A DNA stretch of 64,000 nt from Megalobrama amblycephala (GCF_018812025.1 NC_063057.1:20203638-20267637), one strand, 5' to 3'. Positions 1 through 12,900 are shown, counted from the first letter of the stretch. Notes: a model not told the origin generated them from the sequence alone. Program-made: numbers and translations.

Positions 1-216
1 TTTCACAATCCTCTCCAGTGTGCGATTATCCCTATTGCTTGTACACTTTTTTCTACCACATCTTTTCCTTCCCTTCGCCTCTCTATTAATGTGCTTGGAC
101 ACAGAGCTCTGTGAACAGCCAGCCTCTTTTGCAATGACCTTTTGTGTCTTGCCCTCCTTGTACAAGGTGTCAATGGTCGTCTTTTGGACAACTGTCAAGT
201 CAGCAGTCTTCCCCAT
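1..216 (-). pseudogene. Tc1/mariner transposase, N-terminal part (runs off the window edge)
   Basis: From the ATG at 216 the minus strand is open for 72 codons to the window edge. It begins MGKTADLTVVQKTTIDTLYK and contains a paired-like helix-turn-helix (KEGKTQKVIAKEAGCSQSSV followed by SKHINRE) and then a basic GRK-type stretch. This is the DNA-binding half of a Tc1-like transposase; the DDE catalytic half lies outside the window. No stop or frameshift is seen in this part, so the copy may be fairly young. I cannot tell whether the whole gene is intact. The element's own terminal repeat lies at about 537. Confidence 0.85.
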
Positions 217-537
217 GATTGTGTAGCCTACAGAACTAGACTGAGAGACCATTTAAAGGCCTTTGCAGGTGTTTTCAGTTAATTAGCTGATTACAGTGTG
301 GCACCAGATGTCTTCAATATTGAACCTTTTCACAATATTCTAATTTTCTGAGATGCTGAATTTGGGATTTTCTTTAGTTGTCAGTTATAATCATCAAAAT
401 TAAAAGAAATAAACATTTGAAAGATATCAGTCTGTGTGTAATGAATGAATATAATATACAAGTTTCACTTTTTGAATGGAATTAGTGAAATAAATCAACT
501 TTTTGATGATATTCTAATTATATGACCAGCACCTGTA
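1..537 (-). mobile_element. Tc1/mariner-like DNA transposon, 5' end
   Basis: Contains the transposase start at 216 and a 320-bp untranslated leader. It ends at a terminus reading (minus strand) CAGGTGCTGGTCATATAATT next to a TA dinucleotide at about 536-537, as expected of Tc1/mariner insertion. The other end is outside the window. The leader repeats a terminal subsequence (ATTAGAATAT-type) near 340-350 and 505-520, as in elements with long or nested terminal repeats. Confidence 0.8.
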
Positions 538-1069
538 TGTGACTTCCCAAATAAGTATGAAAGTCTTTAAATAAAGCAACTTTTTGAACTTTTTTAGTAC
601 GCTAATTTGAACATATTCTTGGTGTTAAATTTTACTTAATAAAAACATGCTTCACTGTCAAATTTATTTATTATTTAAAATTTGACTTGACAGTTGGTCT
701 GTTTGAGTCTACAGTTGATATCAAAAGTTGAAGGCTGTAATGGAGCACATCATCTGTTTGTCAGAATAAAGAGGCGTGTGAGCATTTGAAGTAGCATTTA
801 GCACATCCTTTGAGAGGGACGTGATCTTTCTTAGATATTGATCTACAGTAAGTGCTTCTCAGAGAGAGATCAATGATCAAAATGAGGCCGAGTCGCTCCA
901 GACACTTCTTAAGTCTTGACAGCAGCATCTGAGTGACAGATATGGATGAATAAAAAAGGAAATCGAATGCATGACAAATGTGGACAGGGTTCATGTTCCT
1001 TAGCTGTTAAAACTGCAGAAGTATCAGCAGAGTGTGTCTCTGCCAACTAATCAGACCAATCAAATCCCA
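538..1069. other. No gene seen
   Basis: AT-rich sequence without a recognisable exon, RNA gene or repeat boundary. The short open frames have no family resemblance. Confidence 0.6.
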
Positions 1070-1743
1070 GGCCCTGTTTCCATCTGGTATTAAGATGCGA
1101 TTTGGTCCATCGGATCACAAGTGGATGAGGAGACACATACCCGTTTCCACCTGGTATTTTAATCTGTCTCTATTGTTCACTTTCAACCACTTCTGTCCTG
1201 ATTTTTTCAAGGGGAGGGTCTATGGGCAGGTAAATGTATGGGTTTTTTCAGATCTTTCAATCTAACGGACAAAAATAAGCTGGCACAATTTACATAAGAA
1301 TGCAACAAAAAACATACAGAGAACAGCAGCTTTCCTTTCTGCTCTGATAGACACAAGACCAACCGAATGCCATGAGTCCGTGTTAAAAATCAGGAATGGT
1401 GAGAGAACATTGTGCTTGGTAAATTTTTTTGTCTTCAAATCAAACTTGGGTCTTCAGCCAGCAAAGTTTAAATCCCGTCTGGCTAGCGTGTTTCCCATAA
1501 TGTTTATGCATTAGGTCAGTAGGCGGAGAGCAGGCAGTCTTTAGTGGCTGTTTGAACACATTCGACCACATGAGTGTTTCCACTACAAAAGCAATCTGTT
1601 CGAATGCATTTTCGACTACTTCTGTGGTCGAAAGTGGACAAGCTCAAAACGTTTTACACCCCGTTTACACCTGTATTTAGCGTTGTCCACTTGTGATTCG
1701 ATTGACCAAAACGCATCTTAATACCAGATGTAAACAGGGCCCT
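1070..1743. mobile_element. MITE with about 55-bp terminal inverted repeats
   Basis: The left end (GGCCCTGTTTCCATCTGGT, continuing through TTAAGATGCG and CACAAGTGG) reappears as reverse complement at 1678-1743. There are few mismatches over about 55 bp. There is no coding capacity. It is a non-autonomous DNA transposon; the superfamily is not determined because no clear target duplication is visible. Confidence 0.75.
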
Positions 1744-4357
1744 AGTGTCATTGATTGGCTGTTATTCCTTTTGAACTTCCTGCATGTTCATCCAGGAACA
1801 AGTTCCTCTTGGCTGAATAGTGTAGAGTGCAGGTTCCCTGAGATCAGATCCAGCTCAGAATCACACATGTGACCTTCAGATTTATTTGAACCCACTGCAT
1901 GATGGGAATGATGACATTTATCACAATCAGCCCTATTTTATGAGATTACAGTGAGAAGAGAGCATTCTGGGTAATTTGCTCAGTCTTGGGAGATCAGTGA
2001 CAGTGCCAGAGCTGGAGAGATCAAATTAATCTGAGAGAATGAGACATTAAAGACTGACAGCAGGACGTCTGAGAACATCTGATACACTTTCAGATGCTGC
2101 ATATACAATGTTTTCTGAGGTGAGTGATTGATTTTGAGGAGCATGAGAGCGTGTTTATTATTTCCTTGTTTTGAATGAGTCTATTTCTTCGCTCATTTAT
2201 GTCCTCTGCAAGGTCACCTTTCACTGAACCATTCCGGCTCTATTCTAACCATCATTTTTATTTATTATCAATACAACTGTGACTGTCATTTCTCTTTAAG
2301 TTTGCTTCATCTCGCTCTTTTATTTCTTTCTTACTCGCTCTTTCAGTCTCCTTCCTCCCCCAATCTTGGCACACAAAATCTACTCATCATTCCTCACTAC
2401 TTCTTCAAAAATTGAAGCATAAGCTGCAGTTTTTAAATACCTGTTTTTTTTTGTGTGTGTGTCTCGATCGCTGTCTCTGCCCGTCTCTCTGTGTGAATGC
2501 TCTGGGTCGGGCCCTTAATACAAAAAATCCCAAGGATAATGGTAATCTCTTCTAGAATTCATTAAAACTAATCATCAAGGTCGGATGAGGGGCGTTTTGA
2601 AAGCACCTCACCATCTATGTGAAAGTGACGGTCATAAAACTGAAGGGTATTTCACTAGAGATGAAAAATGAGGCACATTATAAAAGAATCACAAAGCCGC
2701 TGTATGTCTGATGAATGTTAACAGAGTGACGCTCTCCATCCCTCTTTGTTTACTGAGGAACAACTTGTATAGTGTTTGCCAAGTGTTTCTCAATCCTGAC
2801 CTGTGACCCTTCAAGTTTTCCTAAGGAAGAAATGGAATAATAGCATACTGCTAACCACATACTGTGCAGTATAGACTGTATACTGCCTGCCATTTAAAAC
2901 ATGCGTGAAGCAGTACACATGCAACAATAAACAATTAGTCATCCAAATATCACATAGATGCAGAAAATCTCCATACTGTCCACAATATATGTACTGCACA
3001 CTGCAAAAAGAAGTGTGTACTTATTATACTAGTATGCTTTTCAAAAGAAGGAGGTTCAAATTCAATAATTCCAACATTACCATTATTTTAAAATGTGCCA
3101 TTATGATTGATGAGCTCATTTTGTTTATCGATCGCTCCTTATTAGAGCACAAAATCATAATCCTCATCACAAGAATCGGAAATCTCCATTTCTCGATTCA
3201 TCTGGTATAAAATGAAAAATCCAACCATTATTAACTTCTTTTTCTCGCATTTTAATGAATAACTTCCCAGCACTGACTGAGACCTTTATGTTTTTTCCAT
3301 TACCAGCCTCTCAAAGCGAGAGCTCATTCACAATGCACTAATATGATAAGAGCGTGTGTGACTGGGTCTGCTTTATGTTGCTGTTTATCATAGAATGCTA
3401 TTAAATCGCACGAGGTCACATGATCAAAGGAGACGTCTTGACACTGCTGGTGTCATAAACCACATGAGCTGTCACATTCATTTTTGGATGGTGCTAATAA
3501 ACATACAGGTGTCTGCAGCTTCTCCATTAATAATAGATGAGCTTTTCTTTGCATTTCAATACGAGCTAGAAGCCTTCATCATCTACATATAACAGCGAGA
3601 GCAGTTATTCAAAAACACAAGTGTGAAAATGCTGCTACATTTACAGATATCATAGGCATGTTCCTAAAGGATGAGAAATTTTTACTTATTTATTTAATAA
3701 TAATACATTAATTTGATGATATTTGTGTTTTTGTTATATTATCTTTATATTTATCATCAACCTATCAACAAAAAGTAGAATCCTAAAATGCACAGCGACG
3801 GGCTCAGTTAGAGTTTTCTTAATTAATATTTTGAATTAGTTTTATAAATATTTACATTTCAGTACATCACGTTAAACTAAATGAAATTATGTTTTGGTAC
3901 TAGCTGGGATACAATAAGCTTGAATTTTTATGTTGTATTTTATTTCAGTAAATGTTTATTTCAAGTAACATTTCTTTTATTGTTTTAGTTTTAGTTTCTA
4001 TAATATCCCTGCTCAGTTACCATATAAAGAGAAATGTTGACAGTGAATATACTTACTAATCTAAATAAAATACACTATTTTTGTCAATATTTGTGTATTT
4101 GTAATGCATGTTAAGTGCATAATGTCTTTAGCAACATGCTAAAGTGTATTGAGTTATTATTTAATTGATTAATTGACTCTAGTGTCTAGTATGAAGAGTG
4201 ATCCAACATTTCCACAATGTTGCGATATGTAATTTTTCTCACTTGTCATTTCTTGCGTTGAGTTCTTCGGTCTTTATTTTCTGCTTTGAGAGCTCTAGCA
4301 CCAGCAGTGCGTCTGTATTCAAGGAAACACACTAACCTTTAGTGTGTTTAATCATAG

Positions 4358-4359
<2 letters not shown>
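1744..4359. other. Long non-repetitive AT-rich stretch, no gene seen
   Basis: No exon with family resemblance, no transposon termini and no RNA gene was recognised. It looks like unique intronic or intergenic DNA. Confidence 0.5.

Positions 4360-4398
<39 letters not shown>
4360..4398. repeat. (TG)n microsatellite
   Basis: Uninterrupted TG dinucleotide run of about 39 bp. It creates a spurious poly-Cys/Val reading frame. Confidence 0.97.
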
Positions 4399-4401
<3 letters not shown>

Positions 4402-6380
4402 TCGGCCCGGTCGAGGCATGATGAAAGCTCAGCTCTTTCTGCTGAGTTTCACTCTTGCGTTTTTTGGAGGCCGAAGACAATGTCACGGACCTCGTGTCTC
4501 TTCATCTATCAGCTTTTCTCTGAAATCTACAGCCCTCTGGTCTCTATCGATTCTGCCCATCATGTTTGTTCACCTCCTGCTGAGACTGAAACCTGAGCTG
4601 AGGCAGAGATGAAGATTCAGAACAGCAAGGAGGAACTCTGATGTTTCCTTTAAAAAGATTAAAAAGGAAGTTTGGGATCCAGACATCAGACTATACTGAA
4701 AACATACAGCAGAGAAACACGGCTGTGATGTTTCTGCCAGCTTGTGATGTCAGTTGAGTTTGTGTAATCTTTTCCCCAGTGTGAGCGTCTTTCCCATAAT
4801 CCTCAGCTATGATTCTGGCCAGGCTGCAGGTGAGCTGTAGCTGCTCATCACTTACTGTCTGACTCAAATTTACTGACCAGGTAGTTCAGACTGGTTTAAG
4901 TGTGTTAGTGCTGGTCTGGTGCTTTTCATAATGTATAAGTTCTTGCTGGCATCCAGTCCATTATTATTATTACCATTATTTTTATTATTATTATTTTACA
5001 CAAACTGTATGCAGATATGATTTTATTAGTGGACCTGGACCCCAGTTTGAAAACCCACATGGTAATCATTTATTACCATGATAAATATGACTCATAGAAG
5101 TGTGGTGGTATTATCGCCTGTTTCAGGTCACATGCTACCAACACAGAAATTTCAGGGAAAGAAGGAGTAAAGAAAATTAGCTGTATTGACTGCACACTAA
5201 AGAGCAAACACCCTACTGAGTGTGTGTTAATTATTTTGACCTCACAGTTAAACACAAACGAGCGTCACGCTGTTAAGGCTCACGGTTCTGCCGTCACTCC
5301 AGACTTCTGCCGCAGTTTTAAATCAGTTTTATTTTGTGTATGTGGTGCTCAATGTGTTTGGAGTTCAGTTTCACTCACTTTTGTGTTTGATTGCAGGATC
5401 CCGTCTTCATTCCTATTACAGGTTTAATTCAGCCTCAGTTTGTGCTGTAGATCAGAGTCATTTGTCTAAAAAAGCAACTCTGTCACTGGTTCAGTCAGAG
5501 CTGCACCGGAGACTCATTCATCACCTGTCGGACAGCCGGCGCCTCGTGCTGATTGGACATTTAGGATCAACTAGTAAAGAGAAAGAGAGAAAAAAATATT
5601 ATATATAATACAGAAAGCTGTGCCTTTATAAATCCTTCATTTATCCACACATCTACCCATAATATAAAGGTGTAGTTTAATGGCCAACTGTCTGTTTGTG
5701 CTGATATATGAAGCTCTATGGAAATGATAGACGTTTTTAAGTATTTATGGTCTCTTTAAATGGTTTAAAGGATAAAGGCCCTCAGATGGACGGTGATGCT
5801 GCTGAAGAGGGATTTGAGGGGCTCAGAGCAAAGTGAAAAACTCAAGAATTCATCCTCTCACAAATAGCAGAAGGCGTCTGATTTTATAATGCGGATTAGA
5901 TCTGGACAAACTGGCTCTCAGAGGACTGTTCAATAAAGTGTGATGTAATCCTATAATTGGATTGATTATGACAGAGAGGCCAAATGACATGCCGGCCGTC
6001 ACACTGTAGGAGCACGCAAACACAACACAGACAAATACATATGGCAGTTCTCACGATGTGACTATACTAAATGGACTATTTTAGATGAACCTAATACCAG
6101 CATTCTTTTTTAGACTAATTAAATAAAAGAAATGTAAAAGTGAATTCATCATTGTTCATGTTGATAGTCCAATGAGAAAGAAGAGTGTCAACAATAAAAA
6201 AAAAAAATGGAAACATTTTTAAAAATCTATTCTTTATAAATGTTGCTTTTGAAAAGTTTCAATTTAATCACTATAAAAATGCCATGTGGTATAACCATCA
6301 CGTAATAATAAGTAGTAATATATTTGCATTATATTTGCATTGCATTTTTCTTTTTAAATGTCATTTACCCAGCAACAGTT
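4399..6380. other. Unique-looking sequence, no supported gene
   Basis: Somewhat more GC-rich around 4400-4850 and 5250-5580. Short frames exist (for example 4418-4612, hydrophobic start) but none resembles a known protein, and no convincing exon structure was found. Confidence 0.5.
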
Positions 6381-6384
6381 TTAA

Positions 6385-7163
6385 AGGTGCCCTAGATTCA
6401 AAATTTGAATTTACCTCGGCATAGTTGAATAACAAGAGTTCAGTACATGGAAAAGACATACATTGAGTTTCAAACTCCATTGCTTTCTCTTTCTTATGTA
6501 AATCTCATTTGTTTAAAAGACTTCCGGAAAACACATGGATCTCAACATAACACTGACTGTTACGTAACAGTCGGGGTGTGCGCCCCAATATTTGCATATG
6601 CCAGCCCATGTTCCCAACATTATGAAAGGCATTAGACAAGGGCAGCCAGTAACGTTAAAGTTTCTTACTGAATTCACAGAGACAAGAGTCGTCGCTATTT
6701 TCATTTTTAAACACTTGCAGTCTGTATAATTCATAAACACAACTTCATTCTTTATAAATCTCTCCAACAGTGTAGCATTAGCCGTTAGCCACGGAGCACA
6801 GCCTCAAACTCATAGAGAATCAAATATAAACATCTAAATAAATACTTTACTCACATAATTCGAAGCATGCATACAGCACGCATGACGAACATCTTGTAAA
6901 GATCCATTTGAGGGATATATTAGCTGTGTGAACTTTGTAAATGTGCTGTAATATAATCGAGAGCTCGTGTGGCAGGGAGCACGCGAATTAAAGGGGGGGC
7001 GCGCTAAAAAAAAACAGTGCATAGTTAATGATGCCCCAAAATAGGCAGTTAAAAAAATTAATTTAAAAAAATCTATGGGGTATTTTGAGCTGAAACTTCA
7101 GACACATTCAGGGGACACCTTAGACTTATATTACATCTAGTGAAAAAGCATTCTTGGGCACCT
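6385..7163 (+). mobile_element. Family A element, copy A1 (TTAA-flanked, non-autonomous, Kolobok-like)
   Basis: Starts AGGTGCCC and ends GGGCACCT, with TTAA on both sides (6381-6384 and 7164-7167). Shared landmarks with four other copies: the CATAGTTGAATAACAAGAG block, the ACTGTTACGTAACAGT palindrome, and the tail ending GGGGTATTTTGAGCTGAAAC then TTAGACTTATATTACATC. Compared with A2, A1 lacks about 190 bp spanning the internal splice donor and the intron, so it is an internal deletion derivative. No protein-coding capacity. Confidence 0.88.
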
Positions 7164-7354
7164 TTAAGTAATGCATCAATTAAATGTTTGACTGAAGGTG
7201 TCCACCCTTTTTTGAGCAATGATTCACTCTATTGTCTATGATTTTCCTCCTCTTCACACAAGATGCATCGTCTTTTGCTGATATCAGCTGAAACTGATTG
7301 ACAGATGGAATATGTAGTGAAATGCTCCAGAGTGGCTCCTTGGTGTATTTCAGA

Positions 7355-8215
7355 ATTCAAATCTCCTGATAATTTACTCACTGTCAAGTCATCCAAGATT
7401 ATTATGCATTTCTTTCTTCAGTCAAAAAGAAATTAAGGTTTTTGAGGAAAACATTTAAGGATTTTTCTCCATATAGTGGACTTCAATTGCTACCAACGGG
7501 TTGAAGGTCCAAATTGTAGTTTAAATGCAGCTTGAAAGAGCTCTACACAATCCCAGCCGAGGGTCTTATCTAGCAAAACGACCATTTTCTAAAAAAAACA
7601 AAAAAACAAATGATATACTTTTTAACCACAAATGCACTAGGTTCGTGAAGCGCCACGCATTACGGAATCACGTTGGAAAGGTTACTTGTGACGTAGGCGG
7701 AAGTACCGAGCAAGTGTTTACAAAGCGAACGTGAAAAGACTAAGTCAAATGGCCTTTACAAAAAAAAAAAAAAAAAAAAAAAAGGCAAAACAACGATGTT
7801 GGACGATTTTGAAGTTGGAGGAGAAAATGAGATGGAGTTTTTCACCCTACCACGGTACTTCAGCCTATGTCATGTGTGACCTTTCTTACGTGATTATGTA
7901 ATGCGTGCCGCATCGCAGAGATAGTGCAAGACGAGCATTTGTGGTTAAAAATATGTAATTTTTTTTTTTTTTTTTAGGAAATGACCGATTGTTTCGCCAG
8001 ATAAGATACTTATTCCTAGTCTGGAATACTGTAGAGCCCTTTAAAGCTGCACTGAACTGCAATTTGGACCTTCAACCCATTGGTAGCCATTGAAGTCCAC
8101 TATATGGAGAAAAATCCTGGAATGTTTTCCTCAAAAAACATAATTTATTTTCGACTGAAAGACATGGGGGTGAGTAAATTAACAGGAAATTTTAATTCCA
8201 AAGTGAACTAATCCT
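7355..8215 (+). mobile_element. Family C foldback element, copy C1
   Basis: The right end reads AAGTGAACTAATCCT followed by TTAA (8216-8219), as in C2. The left arm (7420-7570) and right arm (7980-8150) are long inverted copies of each other; both contain the ATATGGAGAAAAATCCTG and CTTATCTAGCAAAACGAcc-type blocks. The outermost left terminus (AGGATTAGTTCAC) is not recognisable, so the left boundary is approximate. Between the arms lies a remnant reading frame homologous to the one in C2. Confidence 0.78.
7796..7879 (+). pseudogene. Remnant N-terminus of a transposon-borne P2X7-ballast-like ORF
   Basis: Reads MLDDFEVGGENEMEFFTLPR then diverges to a stop. The MEFFTLP part corresponds to EFFALPYLFEPEY in C2, where the frame continues into a cysteine-rich P2X7-like domain. 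A poly-A run (about 25 nt) lies just upstream at 7760-7783. The remnant is too short to be functional; it is identified only by comparison with C2. Confidence 0.55.
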
Positions 8216-8219
8216 TTAA

Positions 8220-10025
8220 AGATGAACTACATCAGCTACTGCTTTTAATTAGTCTGGGTTTGAGAGTAATTTTCACAGTCTTCTTGCTCTCTGTTGCTTG
8301 TCTAAAGTGTTTCCTTCACATCTGAGGTGGGTTGGAGTCTCATTGGATCTGCAGTGAAGTTACTGATTTCAATCACATCTCATTTACTCCAAATATGCCA
8401 TGAAATGAGAGTTTGAGCAATAACATAATCAGCTCTTCTGTCTCATCTGGGCTGGTTTTATTTGCCCACTGATTAAAACTTCATGAAAGCTCACATTCTT
8501 TAAACAAGCAGTTTTTAGGTGAACATTTTCAACTGAGAGAGCGTTTAGTGATGTTTTTTTTTTTTTCTGTAAAAAGCAATTTTATGTTTAAACAAAGTTC
8601 CTCCCCGCAGAGTTTGTTCCTTGGGCTATTTCCTCAGGCTGTGTTGGTCGATTCTTTATAAAATGATTAAAAAATAGCAGCTTAGCATTACAGGATCTCT
8701 TATGTGTAAGTCACCTCCAGTTTTATTGATCTTACACTTTCTGGTCTGAATATCTTTGAACTGAACTCTCAGCTGAATGTTGAGTCTGGTTTATTGTGAT
8801 GGATCGCTTGATTAGATGCTGGTTTATGCTGAATATATTGTTTTATTCAGTCTGTAAAGGGCGTCATGATTGATGCTTTTGTGCTAGTTTAGATCTGAGA
8901 TGCACAATACCTGAGCAGAGATGAGTAGAGCAGAGAAAGAGGTCTATATATATGTATATATATGAAGAGCTCTTTTCCAAAACACGATAAACGCCAAATA
9001 AAGTTCGTCATGCCATTTTGCTGTGTACTGAACCTATTCTCTGCTCCATCAATGTTTCATGCCAAATCGCTGAAAAATTTCCTTGTTTAAAATGTACTGC
9101 AAGATGCAGTTTCTTTCCAAACCGCTATAAGCGCTGAACCTGTTTTTAGCCTAAATGCGATGTGTCCTCTCGACCAATCAGAATTTGGTGAGCGTTCGAT
9201 GCAATCTAACATTGCGGTTCTTTGAAGCGAGGGAGTTTGTTTGTGCTCAGTCTTCAAAATGAGTGCTTTAAACTCTATTAACACTTTTGATGGCCTGGAT
9301 GAGCCAGTGAGACCTACACCTGGGGGCCGGAGATCGGAGCGCCAACTCGGCTCGGTTCCCGAGATAGGGTCGTTTGAATATAAGGGTGTCTCGGCTCGCC
9401 TCGCCTCGCCTCTCAATGAACACTCAAGAGATTCGCAGGAGAATAACTAACAATACCCACATACACCACAGACGATAACAGACAGTGAACTGAACAAAAC
9501 AATGAGTACTCATACAGAGAACTAACCGAGACACAGGTGGGATTAATCAGTAACCTAGTTAACAGGGAGGAATTAGTATTTAAGGAGACAAGAGCTTTTT
9601 TCATGCTCGTTCAATGAACCATAAACAATTTTTGCACATAAACCTGTGGAACAGTCCTTAAGACGCTAACAGTTTACAAGCGGTAGACAATTAATGTCAC
9701 AGTTCCAATAGGACGCTAAAGAGACCTTCCTACTGACTGAAAAACACCAGAAGAAAGATGTCCAGGGTCCCTGATCACCTGCGCCATAGTCCTACTGCAT
9801 CATGAGGACTGCAGATGTGAACAAAGCAATAAACTGCAATGTCTGTAATGTAAGACACCAAATGCCTGGTACACACTGTATGATTTTGGGCTGTCCCAGA
9901 CGAAAGATGACCAATCGTGGAGATGTGGCAGAAGTTCAAAGACGGACGTTGTCACGATCTTGCGATCAAAGGTAGCCTTCAATAATTTTCTGACAGTGTC
10001 AGAAATTTAGCATGATCATCTCATA
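8220..10025. other. No supported gene; probable repeat fragments
   Basis: 8940-9140 (TTTCCAAAACACGATAAACG) and 9860-9960 (GGTACACACTGTATGATTTT) look like worn ends of dispersed DNA elements. An open frame at 9259-9450 (MSALNSINTFDGLDEP...) starts with a plausible methionine but is unrecognised and ends in low-value sequence. Confidence 0.4.
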
Positions 10026-10831
10026 GGGCCCTATCATATACCCGGCGCAATGCAGCGCCAGCCGTGGCGCAAGTGTTTTTTGCTAGTTTCAGCCCGACGC
10101 AATTATCATTTTCATGTCCTGCGCCACGTTGTTTATATAGCAAATGCATTTGCACCCCTTTGTGCGCCCATGGGCATGCTGGTCTGAAAACGAGGTGTGT
10201 TTAGGTGCATTGTTGGCATTTTGCTATTTTGAGGCAACTGAAATAGACTGCGCCATTGACCAACTGAATCCTGGTCTAAAGTCAATGGCGCAATATTTGT
10301 TTTGATATTTAAAGAGCGCGTTAGTAATATGCACCTAGATGCAGGTGCACAATGCGCATACACTCTTTATTACACACACCGCACACAAACATGCCATATA
10401 TTGAAAAGAAAAGGATTACAATGTAAAGAATTATTATTGTGTGCATAAAGATAAAATTGCTTTGGTGCAATCCGGCTTGTCCCGTAGATGTTCTGCTTGC
10501 ACGCTTTAACCTTGTGCACGAGCAGATCCGTTTCCTCGCTAGAGAAGCGTACAGTTTTTTCGCTTGCAAATTCCGCCGTGTAAATAGCAAAACCATCATG
10601 GCACAAGTGCCACTGGCTTTTAAAGGGAATGGGAGATGAGACTCTGAATGGTTTATTTAATGTTACGCCCAAAACACTCCCATTATTCATTAAGAGAATG
10701 GAGACAACCCTTTTAGACCATGTGCCGGGCGCACCAACCATTTTTCCCTTCATTAAACTATAGCAAAAGTGTATTCGGACACACCCTAAGCGCACTTGCG
10801 CCGTGCGCTTTAGATCATTAAAACAGGGCCC
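10026..10831. mobile_element. GGGCCC-ended MITE, about 800 bp
   Basis: Left end GGGCCCTATCATATACC and right end (reverse complement) GGGCCCTGTTTTAATGATCT enclose GCGC-rich subterminal motifs (CGGCGCAATGC, GCGCAAGTG and their inverses CTTGCGCC, GCGCTTTAG). No transposase is present. A 176-codon frame on the minus strand across it has no protein family resemblance. Target duplication not resolved. Confidence 0.65.
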
Positions 10832-10875
10832 ACAGTGTGTTTTCTGCCAGCCAATAAATATGCAACATGAAATTG

Positions 10876-11290
10876 TCAGGCTCTGTGAGAGAGGACCCAA
10901 ATGCAGAATGAACAGAAACTGGGTTTATTAACACAACAGACAGAGCACAAGAGTTTAGGTGAGGCGTGAAACAGTCCAACAACAGGGTACTCAGGAAACG
11001 GTGACAGGACAGCTGAGGAAGACTGTGGAACTAGCCCTGGATGACAACAGGTTGTTAAACTGCAGAGGAAGTAGCAGGGCCAGGCAGAAGGTGATGGTGA
11101 AGACCAGGCAAGGCACAATGAAGCAGAGATCTTGGCACTTGATGAACATAGGCTCTGAACCAGACCAGCTGCCAGGCAGAGGTAACCAGTGGGTAGGGAA
11201 ATCTCAGGTAGCAGGCCAGAACTTGAATGGGAAACACTCACAACATGATAGAACAAAAGACACGACTCAACAAGAACACAGTCTACATAT
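10876..11290. repeat. Possible LTR or dispersed-repeat fragment
   Basis: Starts TGTCAGGCTCTGTGAGAGAG and then GGGTTTATTAACACAACAG, a purine-rich non-coding layout like the LTR-like element at 13263-13540. No matching right end was seen, so it is probably truncated by the Tc1 remnant at 11330. Confidence 0.35.
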
Positions 11291-11329
11291 ATGTCGTACC
11301 TAAGTTTATTAGTTCCAAGTCGAACAGTG

Positions 11330-11777
11330 TGACTTCAAAATCAAAGCAGGCTACAGGGAGACAGGAAGGCCAGCTGATCGTCCTCGCAGTGCCAAACCAC
11401 TTGTAACCATGTGTCCCCCCATTATGTGTTCGAAAGCTTGTAAGTGTCTTGGTTGAAGAGTGGAGAAACATCTCACAGCAAGAGCTGACAGATCTGCTGT
11501 AGTCCATGGAAATGAGATGAACTGTATGACTTAAAGCAGCTGGTGGATACACCACATACTGACTGCTACTTTTGATATTGACCGCCACTCTGTTCAGGGA
11601 CTCAGGGATTGTTCCATTTTTTGTTTACCAATTGTCTGTGAAATTTGTTCTGTTTATGTCTCAGTTGTTGAATCTTTTTATGTTCATACAAATATTTACA
11701 CATAATAAGAAATTTGTTGGAAAAAAAGCAGTTGAAAAAAGGAAGAACGTTTCTCTCTTTGCTGAATATATATACTT
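11330..11777 (+). mobile_element. Tc1-like transposon, 3' end
   Basis: Carries the C-terminal coding end of a Tc1-like transposase. At 11438-11562 the frame reads LVSVLVEEWRNISQQELTDL, then a stop, SMEMR, two more stops, and AAGGYTTY with a terminator, matching the family ending EEWxxIPQ..., SMxRRC, GGHTRY. The 3' untranslated tail runs to TATATATACTTTATAG, where LINE sequence begins. It is dead: at least three in-frame stops. Confidence 0.7.
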
Positions 11778-12538
11778 TATAGAACAGCTTTCAATACAAT
11801 TATCCCTGACATTTATTTCAAACTCAGTCAGCTCTCTGTGCCAACTTCCATTTGCAGCTGGATCACTAACTTTCTCACTAACAGAGTGCAGCAGGGGAAA
11901 CTGGGGGTATTTACATCCAGCACAAGCACCCTTAGTATTGGTGCCCCTCAAGGGTGCGTGCTTTCCTCCTTGTTATTTTCCATATACATGAACAACTGTA
12001 CTTCTTCAGACTCCGCTGTCAAGTTCTTAAAATTTGCTGAATAAACTACAATAATTGGCCTTATTCAAGATGGCGATGAGTCAGAATACAGGCAGCAGAT
12101 GAAATAATCTGCAATTAAACATCACTAAGTCTGTGGAGATGATTGTTGATTTTAAGAAGAGTCTTAAAATGTTTAAGACTTTTAAGACCTTCCTGTTTGT
12201 CTCCACTCATAATCAATGGTTATATAATGAGCAGCACTGAATCTTACAAGTTCCTTGGCACTACCATCTGTAGTGATCTGACGTGGAAGAGTAATGTTGT
12301 CCGTATTATCAAAAAAGCACAGCAGAGGTACTTCCTCCATCCATGAAGGAAGTATAATTTGTCAAGGGGAATCATGAGTAAATTTTACAGGGATGCGATT
12401 GAATCGGTCCTGTGTTCATCATTCACTATTTGGTACAGTTCTACCACTCGACGGGACAGGCATAGGCTTCAGAGAAAATGGCAGAACGCATTATTGAGAC
12501 TGACTTACCCTCACTTCAGGATCTGCACTTGTCACATG

Positions 12539-12900
12539 CATTGTTGGGGGTAATGCATTACAAGTAACTTGAGTTATGTAAGTAATCAGTAATCAGATTA
12601 CTTCTTCAAGTAACTAGTAAAGGGTTTTGTCTGAGCTGCGCCCACTACTGTACAGGCATAAATATGCATTTCCTTCAGCCTGAGGCTTATTCGTTTCACT
12701 TTTGGTGTGAAAGGGCCTTAACATTTTTTGTTGTTATTAAAAAACAAACAATCAAGCCCAGCCCAGGTTAAAAAACGTAACGCAAAAGTATTGTAACACA
12801 TTACTTTTCATAAAAAGTAACTAATGCAATTAGTTACTTTTTTAGGAAGTAACACAATATTGAAATGCATTTCTTTTAAAAGTAACTTTCCCCAACACTG
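12539..12900. mobile_element. hAT-type MITE inside the LINE, with exact 8-bp target duplication
   Basis: Ends CATTGTTGGGG and (reverse complement of right end) CAGTGTTGGGG. It is flanked by GTCACATG at 12531-12538 and 12901-12908, an exact 8-bp direct repeat as made by hAT transposases. The interior is full of AAGTAACT/AGTTACTT motifs in both orientations. Removing the element restores the LINE reading order, which proves insertion after the LINE. Confidence 0.93.

Noticed and set aside
4342..4612. Open frames next to the TG repeat, one with a signal-peptide-like start (MMKAQLFLLSFTLAFFGG)
   Set aside because: The first is a translated microsatellite. The second has a hydrophobic start but nothing recognisable after it, and no exon context.
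4771..4832. Exon-like segment between TTTTCCCCAG and CTGCAG|GTGAGC
   Set aside because: Splice-like ends, but the coding text is not recognised and cannot be tied to trhde or any other gene. Chance matches of this kind are frequent.
10370..10900. 176-codon open frame on the minus strand
   Set aside because: It lies across a GGGCCC-ended MITE and its unique flank, has no family motif, and its composition is that of translated repeat.
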